64,000 nt of DNA from Hymenobacter monticola (GCF_022811645.1 NZ_CP094534.1:4216001-4280000), one strand, 5' to 3'. Counted from the stretch's first letter, positions 8,523-17,353 are shown. Numbers and translations are program-made. The notes: generated from the letters alone by a model not told the origin.

Positions 8523-9458
8523 ATGTCTGAACACATCAAATGCCTGATTATCGGCTCCGGCCCGGCCGGTTATACGGCCGCCATCTACGCCGCCCGCGCT
8601 AATATGGCGCCTGTTATGTATATGGGCTTGCAGCCCGGCGGGCAGCTTACCATTACCAATGACGTCGAAAACTTCCCCGGCTACCCCGATGGCATCATGG
8701 GCCCGGAGATGATGGAGGACCTCAAAAAGCAGGCCACCCGCTTCGGAACCGATATCCGCTACGGCATTGCTACGGCCGTGGACTTCTCGGTGACGCCGCG
8801 CCGCGTGACCATTGACGAGACCACAGAACTGACGGCCGATGCCGTGATTATTGCCACGGGTGCTTCGGCCAAGTGGCTGGGGCTGCCTTCGGAAGCCAAG
8901 CTGAACGGCTCGGGTGTGTCGGCCTGCGCGGTATGCGATGGGTTCTTCTACCGCGGGCAGGAGGTGGCCATTGTGGGCGCTGGTGATACCGCCGCCGAGG
9001 AAGCTACTTACCTGGCCAACCTGGCGAGCAAGGTGACCATGATAGTGCGCAAGAGCGAGATGAAAGCCTCGAAAATCATGCAGAAGCGCGTGCTGGAAAA
9101 CCCCAAGATTGAGGTGCTGTTCGACACGGTGACCGATGAGATTCTGGGCGAGCACAGCGTGGAAGGCGTGCGGGTGAAAAACGTGCTGACCCACGAGACG
9201 CGCGAAATTCCGCTGACGGGCTTCTTCGTAGCCATCGGGCATGAGCCTAACTCCAAGATTTTCCAGCCCTACCTGCACCACGACGAGCAGGGATACCTGA
9301 AGACCATCCCCGGCAGCAGCAAGACCAATATCGACGGCGTGTTTGCCTGCGGCGATGTGCAGGACTACACCTACCGGCAGGCCGTGACGGCCGCCGGCTC
9401 CGGCTGCATGGCCGCGCTGGATGCCGAACGGTATCTAGCAGCGCTGGGCATACACTAA
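8523..9458 (+). CDS. trxB: Thioredoxin-disulfide reductase
   Basis: 311 aa, normal size. N-terminal FAD-binding GSGPAGYTAAIYAARA, redox-active CAVC (C135, C138) within the NADPH domain, NADPH-binding GAGDTAAEEA, and the C-terminal FAD motif GVFACGDVQDYTYRQAVTAAGSGCMAAL. It transfers electrons from NADPH through FAD to thioredoxin in the cytoplasm. The start MSEHIKCLIIGSGPAG is placed as in the family. It is monocistronic as far as can be seen, with a palindromic element directly upstream. Confidence 0.97.
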   Translation: MSEHIKCLIIGSGPAGYTAAIYAARANMAPVMYMGLQPGGQLTITNDVENFPGYPDGIMGPEMMEDLKKQATRFGTDIRYGIATAVDFSVTPRRVTIDETTELTADAVIIATGASAKWLGLPSEAKLNGSGVSACAVCDGFFYRGQEVAIVGAGDTAAEEATYLANLASKVTMIVRKSEMKASKIMQKRVLENPKIEVLFDTVTDEILGEHSVEGVRVKNVLTHETREIPLTGFFVAIGHEPNSKIFQPYLHHDEQGYLKTIPGSSKTNIDGVFACGDVQDYTYRQAVTAAGSGCMAALDAERYLAALGIH

Positions 9459-9558
9459 ATTTTGTGTTATCGTGTTAGTTGATGACGTGTTAGAAAGAGC
9501 GAGCTTTGCGGTTCGTTTTTTCTAACCGTTTTGTTTTAGACCAAACAGCGCGTTGGTG
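9459..9558 (+). other. Gap with degenerate GTGTTA repeats and a short hairpin
   Basis: GTGTTAtc, GTGTTAgttgatgac and GTGTTAGAAA units are followed about 23 nt later by TTTCTAAC, which can pair with the last unit. It resembles half of the C-poor-arm hairpins described at 1682 and elsewhere. Confidence 0.35.
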
Positions 9559-10728
9559 ATGGCTGAGCAGCCTTTGCCAATGGCCTTTTTCTGCTTGCTT
9601 TTGACTTTCCTGAAAACAATATATCGGTGCCCGGCGCTGCTGTTGCTGGCGCTTTTGCTGCTGCTAGCCGGCTTGAGCCCGGCGCAGGCCCAGCGCCGCA
9701 AGCCGCCGCGCCCCAAGGCCAAAGCCGGCAGCACTTCCGGCAAGTCGGACTTCTTCCGCATCAAGACGCCCAAGATGCGCTACGTGCGCCCGGATACCAC
9801 CACGGTGATTGAAACCGAGGAAATCCCGGACGAGAATTCAGATGCGGCGAAGTCCATCTATTTCAACCCGGCCAAGAAGCTCAGCATTGTGAGCGAAGAC
9901 ACTACGACGCTGAACGAGGGCGGCCAGGAAATTGTGGAAATGTCGGAGGAGGTGCTCATTGATTCGTCGTGGGTAAAGGTGGCGGGCTACTATTCCATCT
10001 GGGACACGCACCGCGTGAACCCCTACCGCGTGGACGGCCGCAGCTACCGCGACTCGCTGAAGCTGCACCTGACCGACCCGCCGCGGCAGCGCTACGCCAA
10101 GATGCCCTTGGTAACGACGCCCATCACGTCGGGTTTCGCCTTCCGGGGCTACCGGTGGCACTACGGCATGGACCTGGATTTGGAAACCGGCGACTCGGTG
10201 AAAACCGTGTTTGATGGCGTGGTGCGCATTCAGGCCTGGGACGGCGGCGGCTATGGCAACTACATTCTGGTGCGCCACTACAACGGCCTCGAAACCGTGT
10301 ACGGCCACCTGAGCAAGGCGCTGGTGACGGTGGGCACCTTCGTGAAAGCGGGGCAACTCATCGGCTACGGCGGCAGCACGGGGCGCAGCACGGGCTCGCA
10401 CCTGCACTTTGAGGTGCGCTACCAGGGCAACCCCATCAATCCGACGCTGATGTACGATTTCCCCGGCTACAAGCTGCGGAAAGACAACTTCACCATCACT
10501 TCGGCGCTGTTCAACTACTACAGTCGCGCCCTGGGGCACCGGAGTAGTGGCGGCAGTAGCCACAGCGGCTCGCCCTCGCGGGCCCGGCAAACGGTGACGC
10601 ACCGGGTACGCTCGGGCGATACCATGTCGGAAGTGGCGGAGCGGTACGGGGTGCGCGTGAGCACCCTGCGCAAGCTGAATCCGGGGGTGAGGACCTTGCA
10701 GCCCGGCAAGAAGCTGCGAATTAAATAA
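9559..10728 (+). CDS. M23-family peptidase with C-terminal LysM domain
   Basis: About 389 aa. A long hydrophobic N-terminus ending in an AQAQ-like site (about residues 10-45) is a signal peptide. The M23 (LytM) zinc peptidase domain has HYGMDLDLETGDSV (zinc-binding H and D), YGHLSKALV and the catalytic/zinc motif HLHFEVRYQG. The last ~45 residues are a LysM peptidoglycan-binding repeat (THRVRSGDTMSEVAERYGVRVSTLRKLNPG). It probably cuts or remodels peptidoglycan cross-links in the periplasm. Start is uncertain: ATG 9559 is used, a second ATG at 9580 would give a shorter signal peptide. Ends at a strong terminator (10747-10782). Confidence 0.92.
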   Translation: MAEQPLPMAFFCLLLTFLKTIYRCPALLLLALLLLLAGLSPAQAQRRKPPRPKAKAGSTSGKSDFFRIKTPKMRYVRPDTTTVIETEEIPDENSDAAKSIYFNPAKKLSIVSEDTTTLNEGGQEIVEMSEEVLIDSSWVKVAGYYSIWDTHRVNPYRVDGRSYRDSLKLHLTDPPRQRYAKMPLVTTPITSGFAFRGYRWHYGMDLDLETGDSVKTVFDGVVRIQAWDGGGYGNYILVRHYNGLETVYGHLSKALVTVGTFVKAGQLIGYGGSTGRSTGSHLHFEVRYQGNPINPTLMYDFPGYKLRKDNFTITSALFNYYSRALGHRSSGGSSHSGSPSRARQTVTHRVRSGDTMSEVAERYGVRVSTLRKLNPGVRTLQPGKKLRIK

Positions 10729-10746
10729 CGCTTTTTGTCCTTATTA

Positions 10747-10782
10747 GCCCGTCATGCAGCGCGAAGCATGACGGGCTTTTTT
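10747..10782 (+). terminator. Intrinsic terminator after the M23 peptidase gene
   Basis: GCCCGTCATGC pairs perfectly with GCATGACGGGC around AGCGCGAA, followed by six T. It lies between convergent genes and shares the GTCATGC/GCATGAC core with 532-579. Confidence 0.9.
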
Positions 10783-10790
10783 ATGCCTAC

Positions 10791-11138
10791 TCAGGCAACC
10801 AGTTCCGGAACGGCTTGCTGCTCCTTAAGCTGACGGCCCCAGGCGCCGATGGCTTTCAGGACGGGCAGCAGCGACAACCCAGTTTGGGTGAGGGTGTATT
10901 CGACGCGGGAGGGGACCTCGGCGAATACCTCGCGGTGCAGCAGGCCGTCGCGTTCCAACTCGCGGAGCTGCTGGGTGAGCATGGTTTTGCTGATGGTGGG
11001 GATGCACCGCAGCAGGCTGCCGAAGCGCTGGGCCCCGAGGTAGATGTGGTACACCACCAACGGCTTCCACTTGCCGCCAATAACTTCCAGGGCCGGCACG
11101 ATGGGGCAGTAGGTTAAATCGAAGAGGGGCGGGTTCAT
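10791..11138 (-). CDS. HxlR-family transcriptional regulator
   Basis: 115 aa single-domain winged helix with the hallmark CPIVPALEVIGGKWKPLVVYHI, then the recognition region (RFGSLLRCIPTISKTMLTQQLRELERDGLL) and wing (VEYTLTQTGLSLLPVL). The Cys before the first helix is the position used for redox or electrophile sensing in YodB-like members. The ATG at 11138 directly follows an A-run, typical of initiation in this phylum; an ATG eight codons upstream (11162) is possible. It is divergent from the dehydrogenase at 11261, so it probably regulates that gene and itself from the shared 122-nt gap. Confidence 0.9.
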   Translation of the reverse strand: MNPPLFDLTYCPIVPALEVIGGKWKPLVVYHIYLGAQRFGSLLRCIPTISKTMLTQQLRELERDGLLHREVFAEVPSRVEYTLTQTGLSLLPVLKAIGAWGRQLKEQQAVPELVA

Positions 11139-11260
11139 TTTTTTGGAATTGAAAATCAGCATCGGTGCGGAATCCGGACCTAAGACCGCAAAGCCGAACT
11201 ACTTGTTTGGGCTGATGGGCGTTGGTTGTTTTGCGCCACACTTAACGAGGTAATTGTCCC

Positions 11261-12271
11261 ATGAAAAAGTACGAATTGTTGCCCGTGACGGGCCCCGACA
11301 GCCCCGCCGGCTGGCAGCTGACCGAAGCCGAGCAGCCGCAGCCCGGCCCCGGTCAGGTACTGGTGCGCGTGCGGGCCGTGTCGCTGAATTACCGCGACCT
11401 GGGCGTGGCCAAAAGCCCGAACCGCCAGAAAGCCGTGGTGCCCTGCTCCGACGGGGCCGGCGAAGTGGCTGCCGTGGGCGCGGGCGTGACGCGCGTGCAG
11501 CCCGGCGACCGGGTGGCCGGCATCTTCTTCCAAACCTGGCTCGACGGCCCCTTGGCGATAGAAGTGCACGCCCACGCCCTGGGCGGCGCCATCGACGGCA
11601 TGCTGGCTGAGTACGTGGTGCTGAGCGAGCAGGGCCTAGTGAAGCTGCCCGAGTTCCTGACCTATGAGGAAGGGGCCTGCCTGCCCTGCGCGGGCGTCAC
11701 GGCCTGGAACAGCCTTTTCGAACAAGGGCAGCTCAAGCCCGGCCAAACGGTGGTGCTGCAGGGCACGGGCGGCGTGTCGATTTTGAGCCTGCAACTGGCC
11801 AAGGCGGCCGGCGCCCGCGTCATCATCACCTCGTCGTCGGACGACAAGCTGGCCCGGGCGCGTGAGCTGGGCGCTGACGAAACCATCAACTACCGCACCA
11901 CGCCCGATTGGGAGAAGGAAGTGCAGCGCCTCACCCACGGCCTGGGGGCCGACCACGTGGTGGAAGTGGGCGGTGCCGGCACGCTCGAAAAGTCGTTTGG
12001 GGCCACCCGGGCCAGCGGGCACATTGCCTTTGTGGGCGTGCTTACGGGCGTGTCGGCGCCCATAGCCACCGGCCCGCTGCTCACCAAGAGCCTGCGCCTG
12101 ACCGGCATTTACGTGGGCAGCCGCGCCATGTTTGAGCGCTACCTGCAAGCCCTGACCCTGCACCAGCTGCGTCCGGTTATCGACCGGGTGTTTGACTTTG
12201 CCGAGGCCCCGGCCGCCTTCGCACACCTGCAGAGCGGCGCGCACTTTGGCAAAGTGGTGGTGCGCTTGTAA
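11261..12271 (+). CDS. Zinc-independent MDR-type NAD(P)H dehydrogenase/quinone reductase
   Basis: 336 aa. An N-terminal GroES-like domain (GQVLVRVRAVSLNYRDLGVA, PCSDGAGEVAAVGAGV, GDRVAGIF) is followed by a Rossmann domain whose nucleotide motif reads GTGGVSILSLQLAKAAGA. The structural-zinc cysteine cluster of classic alcohol dehydrogenases is absent, pointing to the quinone-oxidoreductase side of the family. Substrate unknown. Divergent from an HxlR regulator, a frequent arrangement for quinone or aldehyde stress genes. Start MKKYELLPVTGP is the first ATG. Confidence 0.88.
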   Translation: MKKYELLPVTGPDSPAGWQLTEAEQPQPGPGQVLVRVRAVSLNYRDLGVAKSPNRQKAVVPCSDGAGEVAAVGAGVTRVQPGDRVAGIFFQTWLDGPLAIEVHAHALGGAIDGMLAEYVVLSEQGLVKLPEFLTYEEGACLPCAGVTAWNSLFEQGQLKPGQTVVLQGTGGVSILSLQLAKAAGARVIITSSSDDKLARARELGADETINYRTTPDWEKEVQRLTHGLGADHVVEVGGAGTLEKSFGATRASGHIAFVGVLTGVSAPIATGPLLTKSLRLTGIYVGSRAMFERYLQALTLHQLRPVIDRVFDFAEAPAAFAHLQSGAHFGKVVVRL

Positions 12272-12438
12272 GCCACCCGCGACCGTTCAGTCCTGCATCA
12301 GCGCTTTACCGTGTTTCTTTGCTGGCGTTTCTGCGCTACCCTGGGTGGGCATACCGACCCGGGTTGCGCGGGAACGCCAGCACTCATTCGGCGGCAGACC
12401 TATTTGCGCCGCACTGTTTTCCTTTCCAAACGCACTAC

Positions 12439-13158
12439 ATGAAACTCGATATCCTGGCCCTGGGTGCCCACCCCGACGACGTAGAAATGTCCTGCACCGG
12501 CACGCTGCTGGCCGCCATGGCCGTGGGCAAAAAGGTCGGCATTGTCGATTTCACGCGGGGCGAGCTGGGCACACGCGGCACCCCTGAAACCCGGGCCGAA
12601 GAGGCCGCAGCTTCCAATAAAATCCTTGGCATTGAGATTCGCGAGAACCTGGGCATGGCCGATGGCTTCTTCCGCAACGACCGGGAGCACCAGCTGCTGC
12701 TCATTGCCGCCATCCGCCGCTACCAGCCCGAGGTGGTGCTGGCCAACGCCATCACCGACCGGCACCCCGACCACGGCAAGGCCGCTCAGCTGGCCATCGA
12801 CGCCTGTTTCCTCAGCGGCCTGCGCATGATTGAAACGCTGGACGAGAACGGCCAGCCGCAGGAAGCCTGGCGGCCCAAAAACGTGTACCACTACATCCAG
12901 GACCGTCAGCTGCCGCCCGCTTTTGTGGTCGACATCACGCCGCACTGGGCGAAGAAGTGGGAAGCCATTCAAGCCTTCAAAACCCAGTTCTTCAACCCCG
13001 ACCTCGACGCCCCGCAAACCTACCTGTCCAGCCAGGCCTTCGGCCGGTTTATGGAGGCGCGGGCGCGGGAGTTCGGCCACATCATCGGCGTCGAGTTTGG
13101 TGAGGGCTTCACCGTGGCGCGCCCGGTGGGCGTGCGCGAGGTGGGGGACTTGCTGTAG
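12439..13158 (+). CDS. bshB1: Bacillithiol biosynthesis deacetylase BshB1
   Basis: 239 aa LmbE-like zinc deacetylase. The AHPDDVEMSCTGTL motif near the N-terminus holds zinc ligands (H, D) and the general base (D), and the second zinc His lies in DRHPDHGKAAQL. It would remove the acetyl group from GlcNAc-malate in bacillithiol synthesis in the cytoplasm. Start MKLDILALGAHPDDVE; the frame is open upstream to 12319 but without similarity. No other bsh genes are nearby, which is common. Confidence 0.9.
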   Translation: MKLDILALGAHPDDVEMSCTGTLLAAMAVGKKVGIVDFTRGELGTRGTPETRAEEAAASNKILGIEIRENLGMADGFFRNDREHQLLLIAAIRRYQPEVVLANAITDRHPDHGKAAQLAIDACFLSGLRMIETLDENGQPQEAWRPKNVYHYIQDRQLPPAFVVDITPHWAKKWEAIQAFKTQFFNPDLDAPQTYLSSQAFGRFMEARAREFGHIIGVEFGEGFTVARPVGVREVGDLL

Positions 13159-13204
13159 GAAATAGCGCAATTGCCTGGTTAGCGACTTGGCGGATTCTGC
13201 GCCG

Positions 13205-14074
13205 TCATACCGCCCGTAGCATCCAGGTGGCCTGCACTTTGGGGGGCGGCTCCTGGCGGTTGCGCGCCTCTTCGGGCAATACCGCCAGCAACTGGGGCAG
13301 TACCGTCAGGCTCTTGTAATCCGGCACCGCTTCGGCCACCGCCTCGAAGCCCTGCGCTGCGAAGAATGCGCGGGCAGCCTCGTAGCTGTCAAACTTGTTT
13401 TCTTCGATGTGGTGCTGCTCGAAAAAGCGGCGCTCGCCGGCACTTTGGGGCAACTCCATCCGCAAGTCGGCCGGCCGTTTCACGTAGATGTCGGCCGTTA
13501 TCCAGCAGCCACCCCGCTGCTTAAGTATGGCGTGAATGGTCTGGCACAGGCGCGCTTTTTCTTCGAGGGTTAAGTACATCAGCAAGCCCTCATTGACGAT
13601 GGTGAGGGGGCCAGCTTCGAATTTTTCAACGACGCTGCGAAAGGCCGCCTCGTCCAGGGCGTTCAGGGGCAACAGCTCGAAATGCTGGTTGGGGGCTGGG
13701 CCCAACGGTAGCTGCGTCAGCATGTCGCGCTTGGTGGCCACCACTTCCGGTAGGTCGGTGTCGATGTAATGAAGGCTGGGGTCGTTGGCGCAAAGGGCCA
13801 GGCCCCGGAACGAGTAGCCGGACGACAGCTCCAGCAGGTTCTTGTTATTGGCCTGCTGCAGCAGCTGGTCGATGCTCTAGTAGCGCAGCTCAAAATGCAC
13901 CACCCGCATCCAGAACCAGAAGTCTTTCGCTCCAAAATCCAGGTCGAACACTTCGGAGCCCGGCATCAGCGCGGCCGTTTCCTTGGCGTAGGGGATGCCG
14001 GTGTAGCCTTTTAGCAGCAGGAGGGACTTGGCCGAAGGGCTGATGCTGCTGTAATCTTTGGGTTGTGGGTTCAT
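13205..14074 (-). pseudogene. Class I SAM-dependent methyltransferase interrupted by an amber codon
   Basis: The frame starts MNPQPKDYSSISPSAKSLL and runs 65 codons to TAG at 13879-13877, then continues in the same frame for 223 codons (SIDQLLQQANNKNLLELSSG...) to 13205. The rejoined 289-residue product has SAM motif I (LLELSSGYSFRGL), an acidic motif II (YIDTDLPEVV) and a leucine carboxyl methyltransferase-like layout (GPLTIVNEGLLMYL). The stop fits a single CAG-to-TAG change. No start codon with an obvious initiation context follows the stop, so function would need readthrough or restart. Either a recent pseudogene or a sequencing error. Confidence 0.8.
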
Positions 14075-14285
14075 AAGGACTGCGATGGGGCGGGGAGGCA
14101 GCCTGAAATTACGCATTCGCTACTTTAATAAAAGCGGCCAGGCTTAGCGCCCGGCGTGCTTTTGCATGCAAGCACCGGCACTTGCCGGCGGAATAGGAGC
14201 TGTGGCTTGGCGTGGGCAATTACTGGCCATTTGCTGCGTAGTTTGGTGCAGGAAAGCATCGAATACCGACCACAAGGGTATTGTC

Positions 14286-15107
14286 ATGAAGCCGGCCTTT
14301 TATCCTCCCCATCTCGCCTTGCAGCCATTCGTGCGCTACTTCATGGTGGTGGATGTGCGGCTCGATGGCCCGGCCTACGGCCGCGTGGCCCCGTTTCCGC
14401 CCACGCCCCAGCACTGCCTCAACTTTTACCCCGCCGATGCCACTCGCAGCCGGCAGGGGCAGCAGGCGTTTCGGGAGCTGCCGGCCTGCACCATTGTGGG
14501 CCCCCAAACCACCAAAGTCGACCTGGCCCTGGGCGTGCAGCACCGCTTCGTGTCGGTGGCCTTTCAGCCCGGTGGGCTTTTTCGGCTGTTGCGCCTGCCC
14601 CTGCACGAGGTGCTCGACACGCCTCTCAACGGCGCCGACGTGCTAGGGCCGGCGCTGCGCGAGGTCAGTGAAAAGCTGCAGGAGGCCACCCAGCTTCTGG
14701 TCATGAAAAACATCGTGGAAGCCTACCTGCTGCGCAAAATGAGCCAGGTGCCCGCCAGCCCCTTCGAGCGCGCCATCCGCTTATTGCTCGGCGGCAACGC
14801 TGCGCCTACCCTCGACGAAGTGGCGGCGCTGGCCTGCCTCAGCAACCGGCAATTTGAGCGCAAAGCCAAAGACGTGCTGGGGTATTCGCCCAAGTTCTTT
14901 GCCCGCTTGGCGCGCTTCTCCCGGGCCTATCGCCTCAAAGTAAATCAGCCGCAGGCCCGCTGGACCACCATCAGCCACCAGTGCGGCTACTACGACCAGA
15001 TGCACTTAATCCGGGATTTCAAGGAATTCACCGCCACTACTCCCAGGCTGCTGGCCTTGGAAATGCGCGACTCGCCCCTGAAAATTCAGGGCGACTTTCC
15101 GCTGTAG
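14286..15107 (+). CDS. AraC-family transcriptional regulator
   Basis: 273 aa. The N-terminal ~140 residues resemble the beta-barrel sensor common to Bacteroidota AraC proteins (HLALQPFVRYFMVVDV, CTIVGPQTTKVDLALG, FVSVAFQPGGLFRLL). The C-terminal ~100 residues hold two helix-turn-helix motifs (TLDEVAALACLSNRQFERKAKDVLGYSPKFF and TISHQCGYYDQMHLIRDFKEFTATTP). Effector and targets unknown. Start MKPAFYPPHL at 14286; an in-frame upstream start at 14166 has no similarity. The small secreted protein at 15197 follows in the same direction but has its own promoter. Confidence 0.9.
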   Translation: MKPAFYPPHLALQPFVRYFMVVDVRLDGPAYGRVAPFPPTPQHCLNFYPADATRSRQGQQAFRELPACTIVGPQTTKVDLALGVQHRFVSVAFQPGGLFRLLRLPLHEVLDTPLNGADVLGPALREVSEKLQEATQLLVMKNIVEAYLLRKMSQVPASPFERAIRLLLGGNAAPTLDEVAALACLSNRQFERKAKDVLGYSPKFFARLARFSRAYRLKVNQPQARWTTISHQCGYYDQMHLIRDFKEFTATTPRLLALEMRDSPLKIQGDFPL

Positions 15108-15170
15108 CACCCCGTCGCTGGCGGCCGAAAACACGTCGGATTTATACTGTTTCTCGCTTCCCGCGCCCCG

Positions 15171-15178
15171 TACTTTTG
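15171..15178 (+). promoter_or_regulatory. -7 promoter element TACTTTTG
   Basis: Exact TAnnTTTG match 19 nt before the ATG of the secreted NTF2-like protein. No good TTG -33 element is visible. Confidence 0.45.
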
Positions 15179-15196
15179 GCTTGTACCAACGCTGCA

Positions 15197-15658
15197 ATGA
15201 TGAAAAAAACGATGATGACGGGCCTGCTGCTCCTGGGTAGCGCCGCGGCTTTTGCCCAGATGGACACGGTGAGCTACGCCCAGGAGCGCCGGGAAATAAA
15301 GGCGCTGCTGCACACCCCGGGCGCCGCCAACGGCCCGGCCGGCTGCAACGACGTTGTGATGGTGGGCGCCAAGGGCGATATTTCCTTTTCGGCGCAGGAG
15401 CACCGGGCCGTACAAACCAAGGAAAAGATTATTTTCAAATCGGTGAAGCCCGTGCCCGGCAACGAAATCATCCGCGTCTACGGCGGCACGTCGGCCGTGG
15501 TCAACTGGCTGGCCGATGTGCAGCTGAACGTGGACGGGCGCGACATCGCCCTGAAAGTGCGCCGGCTCGAAGTGTACGTCAGGAAAGCCGCGGGCTGGTG
15601 CCGCGTCGCCGGTCAGGGGACCGAAGTTGATGAGAAAATGTTTTCCCTGCGCCCCTGA
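15197..15658 (+). CDS. Secreted NTF2-like (DUF4440/SnoaL) protein
   Basis: 153 aa. Signal peptide of about 21 residues (MMKKTMMTGLLLLGSAAAFAQ). The mature part reads as a cone-shaped NTF2-like fold: an initial helix (YAQERREIKALL) and strands (DVVMVGAKGDI, IIRVYGGTSAVVNWLADVQLNV, IALKVRRLEVYVRKAAGWCRVAGQGTEV). These folds can be enzymes or small ligand binders; no catalytic residues can be assigned. It lies 89 nt after the AraC regulator gene. Confidence 0.75.
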   Translation: MMKKTMMTGLLLLGSAAAFAQMDTVSYAQERREIKALLHTPGAANGPAGCNDVVMVGAKGDISFSAQEHRAVQTKEKIIFKSVKPVPGNEIIRVYGGTSAVVNWLADVQLNVDGRDIALKVRRLEVYVRKAAGWCRVAGQGTEVDEKMFSLRP

Positions 15659-15679
15659 GCCGGCCCGTTTCCTCAATAA

Positions 15680-16033
15680 TTACGCCCGCCCAACCTGCCC
15701 CAGGTGGGTATTCTGAAAACCGCTGCTGTACTTCAGGCCGTAGCCCAGCGCCCGGTCGAAGGCGCTGTGGAAGAGCAGCACGGTGCCCGCCAGCAGCAGC
15801 AGCGGCTGCCCCAGTGCCCAACCGGCCAGGCCCACCGCCACGGCCAGTGCCTTGTGGTGCAGCAGGTTGTAGCTGAAGGCGCCCACGCGGGGCCCGGCCA
15901 GATAGCCCAGCATGCTCAGGTCGGGCAGCAGGAAGGTGGCGGGCAGCACCCACCAGGCGTAGGGCAGTTGGGTAAATACCACCACGGCCAGCAGCATTTC
16001 GGCCAGTTCTTCGGTTTTCAGCAGGTTTTTCAT
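15680..16033 (-). CDS. DUF4260-family membrane protein
   Basis: 117 aa starting MKNLLKTEELAEMLLAVVVF. Three to four hydrophobic segments with the family's WWVLPATFLLPDLSMLGYLAGPRVGAFSYNLLHHKALAVA and FHSAFDRALGYGLKY motifs. Function of the family is not known to me. Convergent with the gene at 15197, 21 nt apart, with no clear terminator. In-frame upstream ATG at 16135 would add a hydrophilic stretch foreign to the family. Confidence 0.85.
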   Translation of the reverse strand: MKNLLKTEELAEMLLAVVVFTQLPYAWWVLPATFLLPDLSMLGYLAGPRVGAFSYNLLHHKALAVAVGLAGWALGQPLLLLAGTVLLFHSAFDRALGYGLKYSSGFQNTHLGQVGRA

Positions 16034-16114
16034 GGGGGCAAAAGGTTGGGTTGATTGATGACCCAAAATTCCGATGGCCGCATGCTGCGTTTCGTTAACA
16101 AAAGCTAAGAAATG

Positions 16115-16246
16115 CGTTCTGACGTGGGGCCTCACCCCCTAACCCCCTCTCCCCAGGGAGAGGGGGCACCGGTTCTGCGTAAGTAGGCCGTCTGGCTCCC
16201 CTCTCCCTGGGGAGAGGGGCCGGGGGTGAGGCCCCACGTCAGAACG
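16115..16246. repeat. Nested inverted repeat with two CCCCTCTCCC/GGGAGAGGGG palindromes
   Basis: The outer arms (starting CGTTCTGACGTGGGGCCTCA and its complement) pair over roughly 45 bp. Inside each arm is its own palindrome of the CCCCTCTCCCCAGGGAGAGG type, so the element can fold as one long hairpin or as two short ones. It lies between two minus-strand genes. The inner motif is of a type I recognise as dispersed in many bacterial genomes. Confidence 0.85.
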
Positions 16247-16267
16247 ACGCAACTGAAAGGCAGCCGG

Positions 16268-16864
16268 CTACTTCCCGCCGCTTCCGCGCGTCACCCGGGC
16301 CCGGATGCGGCTCAGCGACACCGGCGTGATGCCCAGGTAATTGGCTACCAAATGCTGCGGCACGCGCTCCAGAATCTTGGTTTTGCCGCTGCTGAGCAGA
16401 GCTAGGTACCGCTCTTCGGGCGACAGCAGCAGTTGCTCCACCAGCCGGGCGTCGGTGCCCAGCAGGTGGTATTCGGCCACGAGCCGGCCAAACCGCTCGT
16501 ACACCGGCCACTCGTCGTAGAGCTGCCGCAGCACGGCGTAGTCGAACACCTCCATTTCGCAGTCGGTCAGGGCCTGAATGCTGAGCTGGCTGGGCTGACC
16601 GGTCAGGCATCCGGGGTAGTCGCCCATCAGGTGGTTTTCGAAGAAGAAATAGGTGGTGCGCTCTTCGCCGTCGGGTTGGGGGTAGTAGAGCCGGCAACTC
16701 CCTCGCAGCAGCAGCGCTAGCTCTGGACGTCGCTGCCCAGCCTCCACAAAGTGCGCGCCCCGCGCCAGTTGATACGGCCGTAGCGCGGCGGCCAGTGGCG
16801 CCCACTCGGCATCGCTAAGCGTGGGCAGGAAGCGTTGGATGTAGGCGCGGAGGGGGTGAAGCAT
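16268..16864 (-). CDS. Crp/Fnr-family transcriptional regulator
   Basis: 198 aa. N-terminal cyclic-nucleotide-binding-like barrel (LARGAHFVEAGQRRPELALLLRGSCRLYYPQPDGEERTTYFF), central dimer helix and a C-terminal winged helix (VPQHLVANYLGITPVSLSRIRARV). The cAMP phosphate-binding RxS motif and the Fnr iron-sulfur cysteines are absent, as in most Bacteroidota members, so the signal is unknown. Separated from the DUF4260 gene by the long inverted repeat at 16115-16246. Confidence 0.88.
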   Translation of the reverse strand: MLHPLRAYIQRFLPTLSDAEWAPLAAALRPYQLARGAHFVEAGQRRPELALLLRGSCRLYYPQPDGEERTTYFFFENHLMGDYPGCLTGQPSQLSIQALTDCEMEVFDYAVLRQLYDEWPVYERFGRLVAEYHLLGTDARLVEQLLLSPEERYLALLSSGKTKILERVPQHLVANYLGITPVSLSRIRARVTRGSGGK

Positions 16865-16938
16865 GAGCGGTAAAGGTCGTGCCGAAGCTTGGCAGCATTT
16901 ATTCTTCAGAATGTGGGTATATAGTCGAGGCAGACCCG

Positions 16939-17229
16939 TTACAGCACCTCCACCACCTTGCCATACACCTGCTTTGTCCAGCCGTTGATGTGGCCTTTGT
17001 TGTTGCCGATTTGGCAGCCTTTATCGGCATTCTTGGCTTTCACCAAATGGGTGAAAAACCGCCCTGATACCTTGCAATACACGATGTCGCCCACCACAAC
17101 TTCTTCCCAGGTGGTCGGGGCCAGGCGATGCTCCTGGTTCGATTTGATAAGCGGCACCATGGAGTGCCCTTTTTCTTTTGTTACGAATGATTCGCCCTTG
17201 ACCAAGCGCTCCATTTTAAAGTTTTTCAT
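16939..17229 (-). CDS. Small S24/S26-like peptidase-fold protein
   Basis: 96 aa starting MKNFKMERLVKGESF. KGHSMVPLIKSNQ (Ser23 at the position of the catalytic Ser) and VVVGDIVYCKVSGRFFTHLVKA match the LexA/signal-peptidase fold. In LexA the general-base Lys sits just after the GRxx strand; here that place reads THLVKA and may lack it, so the protein could be inactive or a binding module. No DNA-binding domain is present. It is divergent from the toxin-antitoxin pair at 17419, sharing the 190-nt gap. Upstream in-frame starts to 17478 would overlap the antitoxin gene and are rejected. Confidence 0.6.
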   Translation of the reverse strand: MKNFKMERLVKGESFVTKEKGHSMVPLIKSNQEHRLAPTTWEEVVVGDIVYCKVSGRFFTHLVKAKNADKGCQIGNNKGHINGWTKQVYGKVVEVL

Positions 17230-17353
17230 TCCATAAAAATAGCTAGAAACCGATTTTGAGGCGTCAGGTGGGCATCCGGTCACTCGCGGTGCTGTTACAG
17301 TTCTTTCAGAATCGGCAAAGCGGGCATTGCTGACCGCATCGATACGAAACCAA

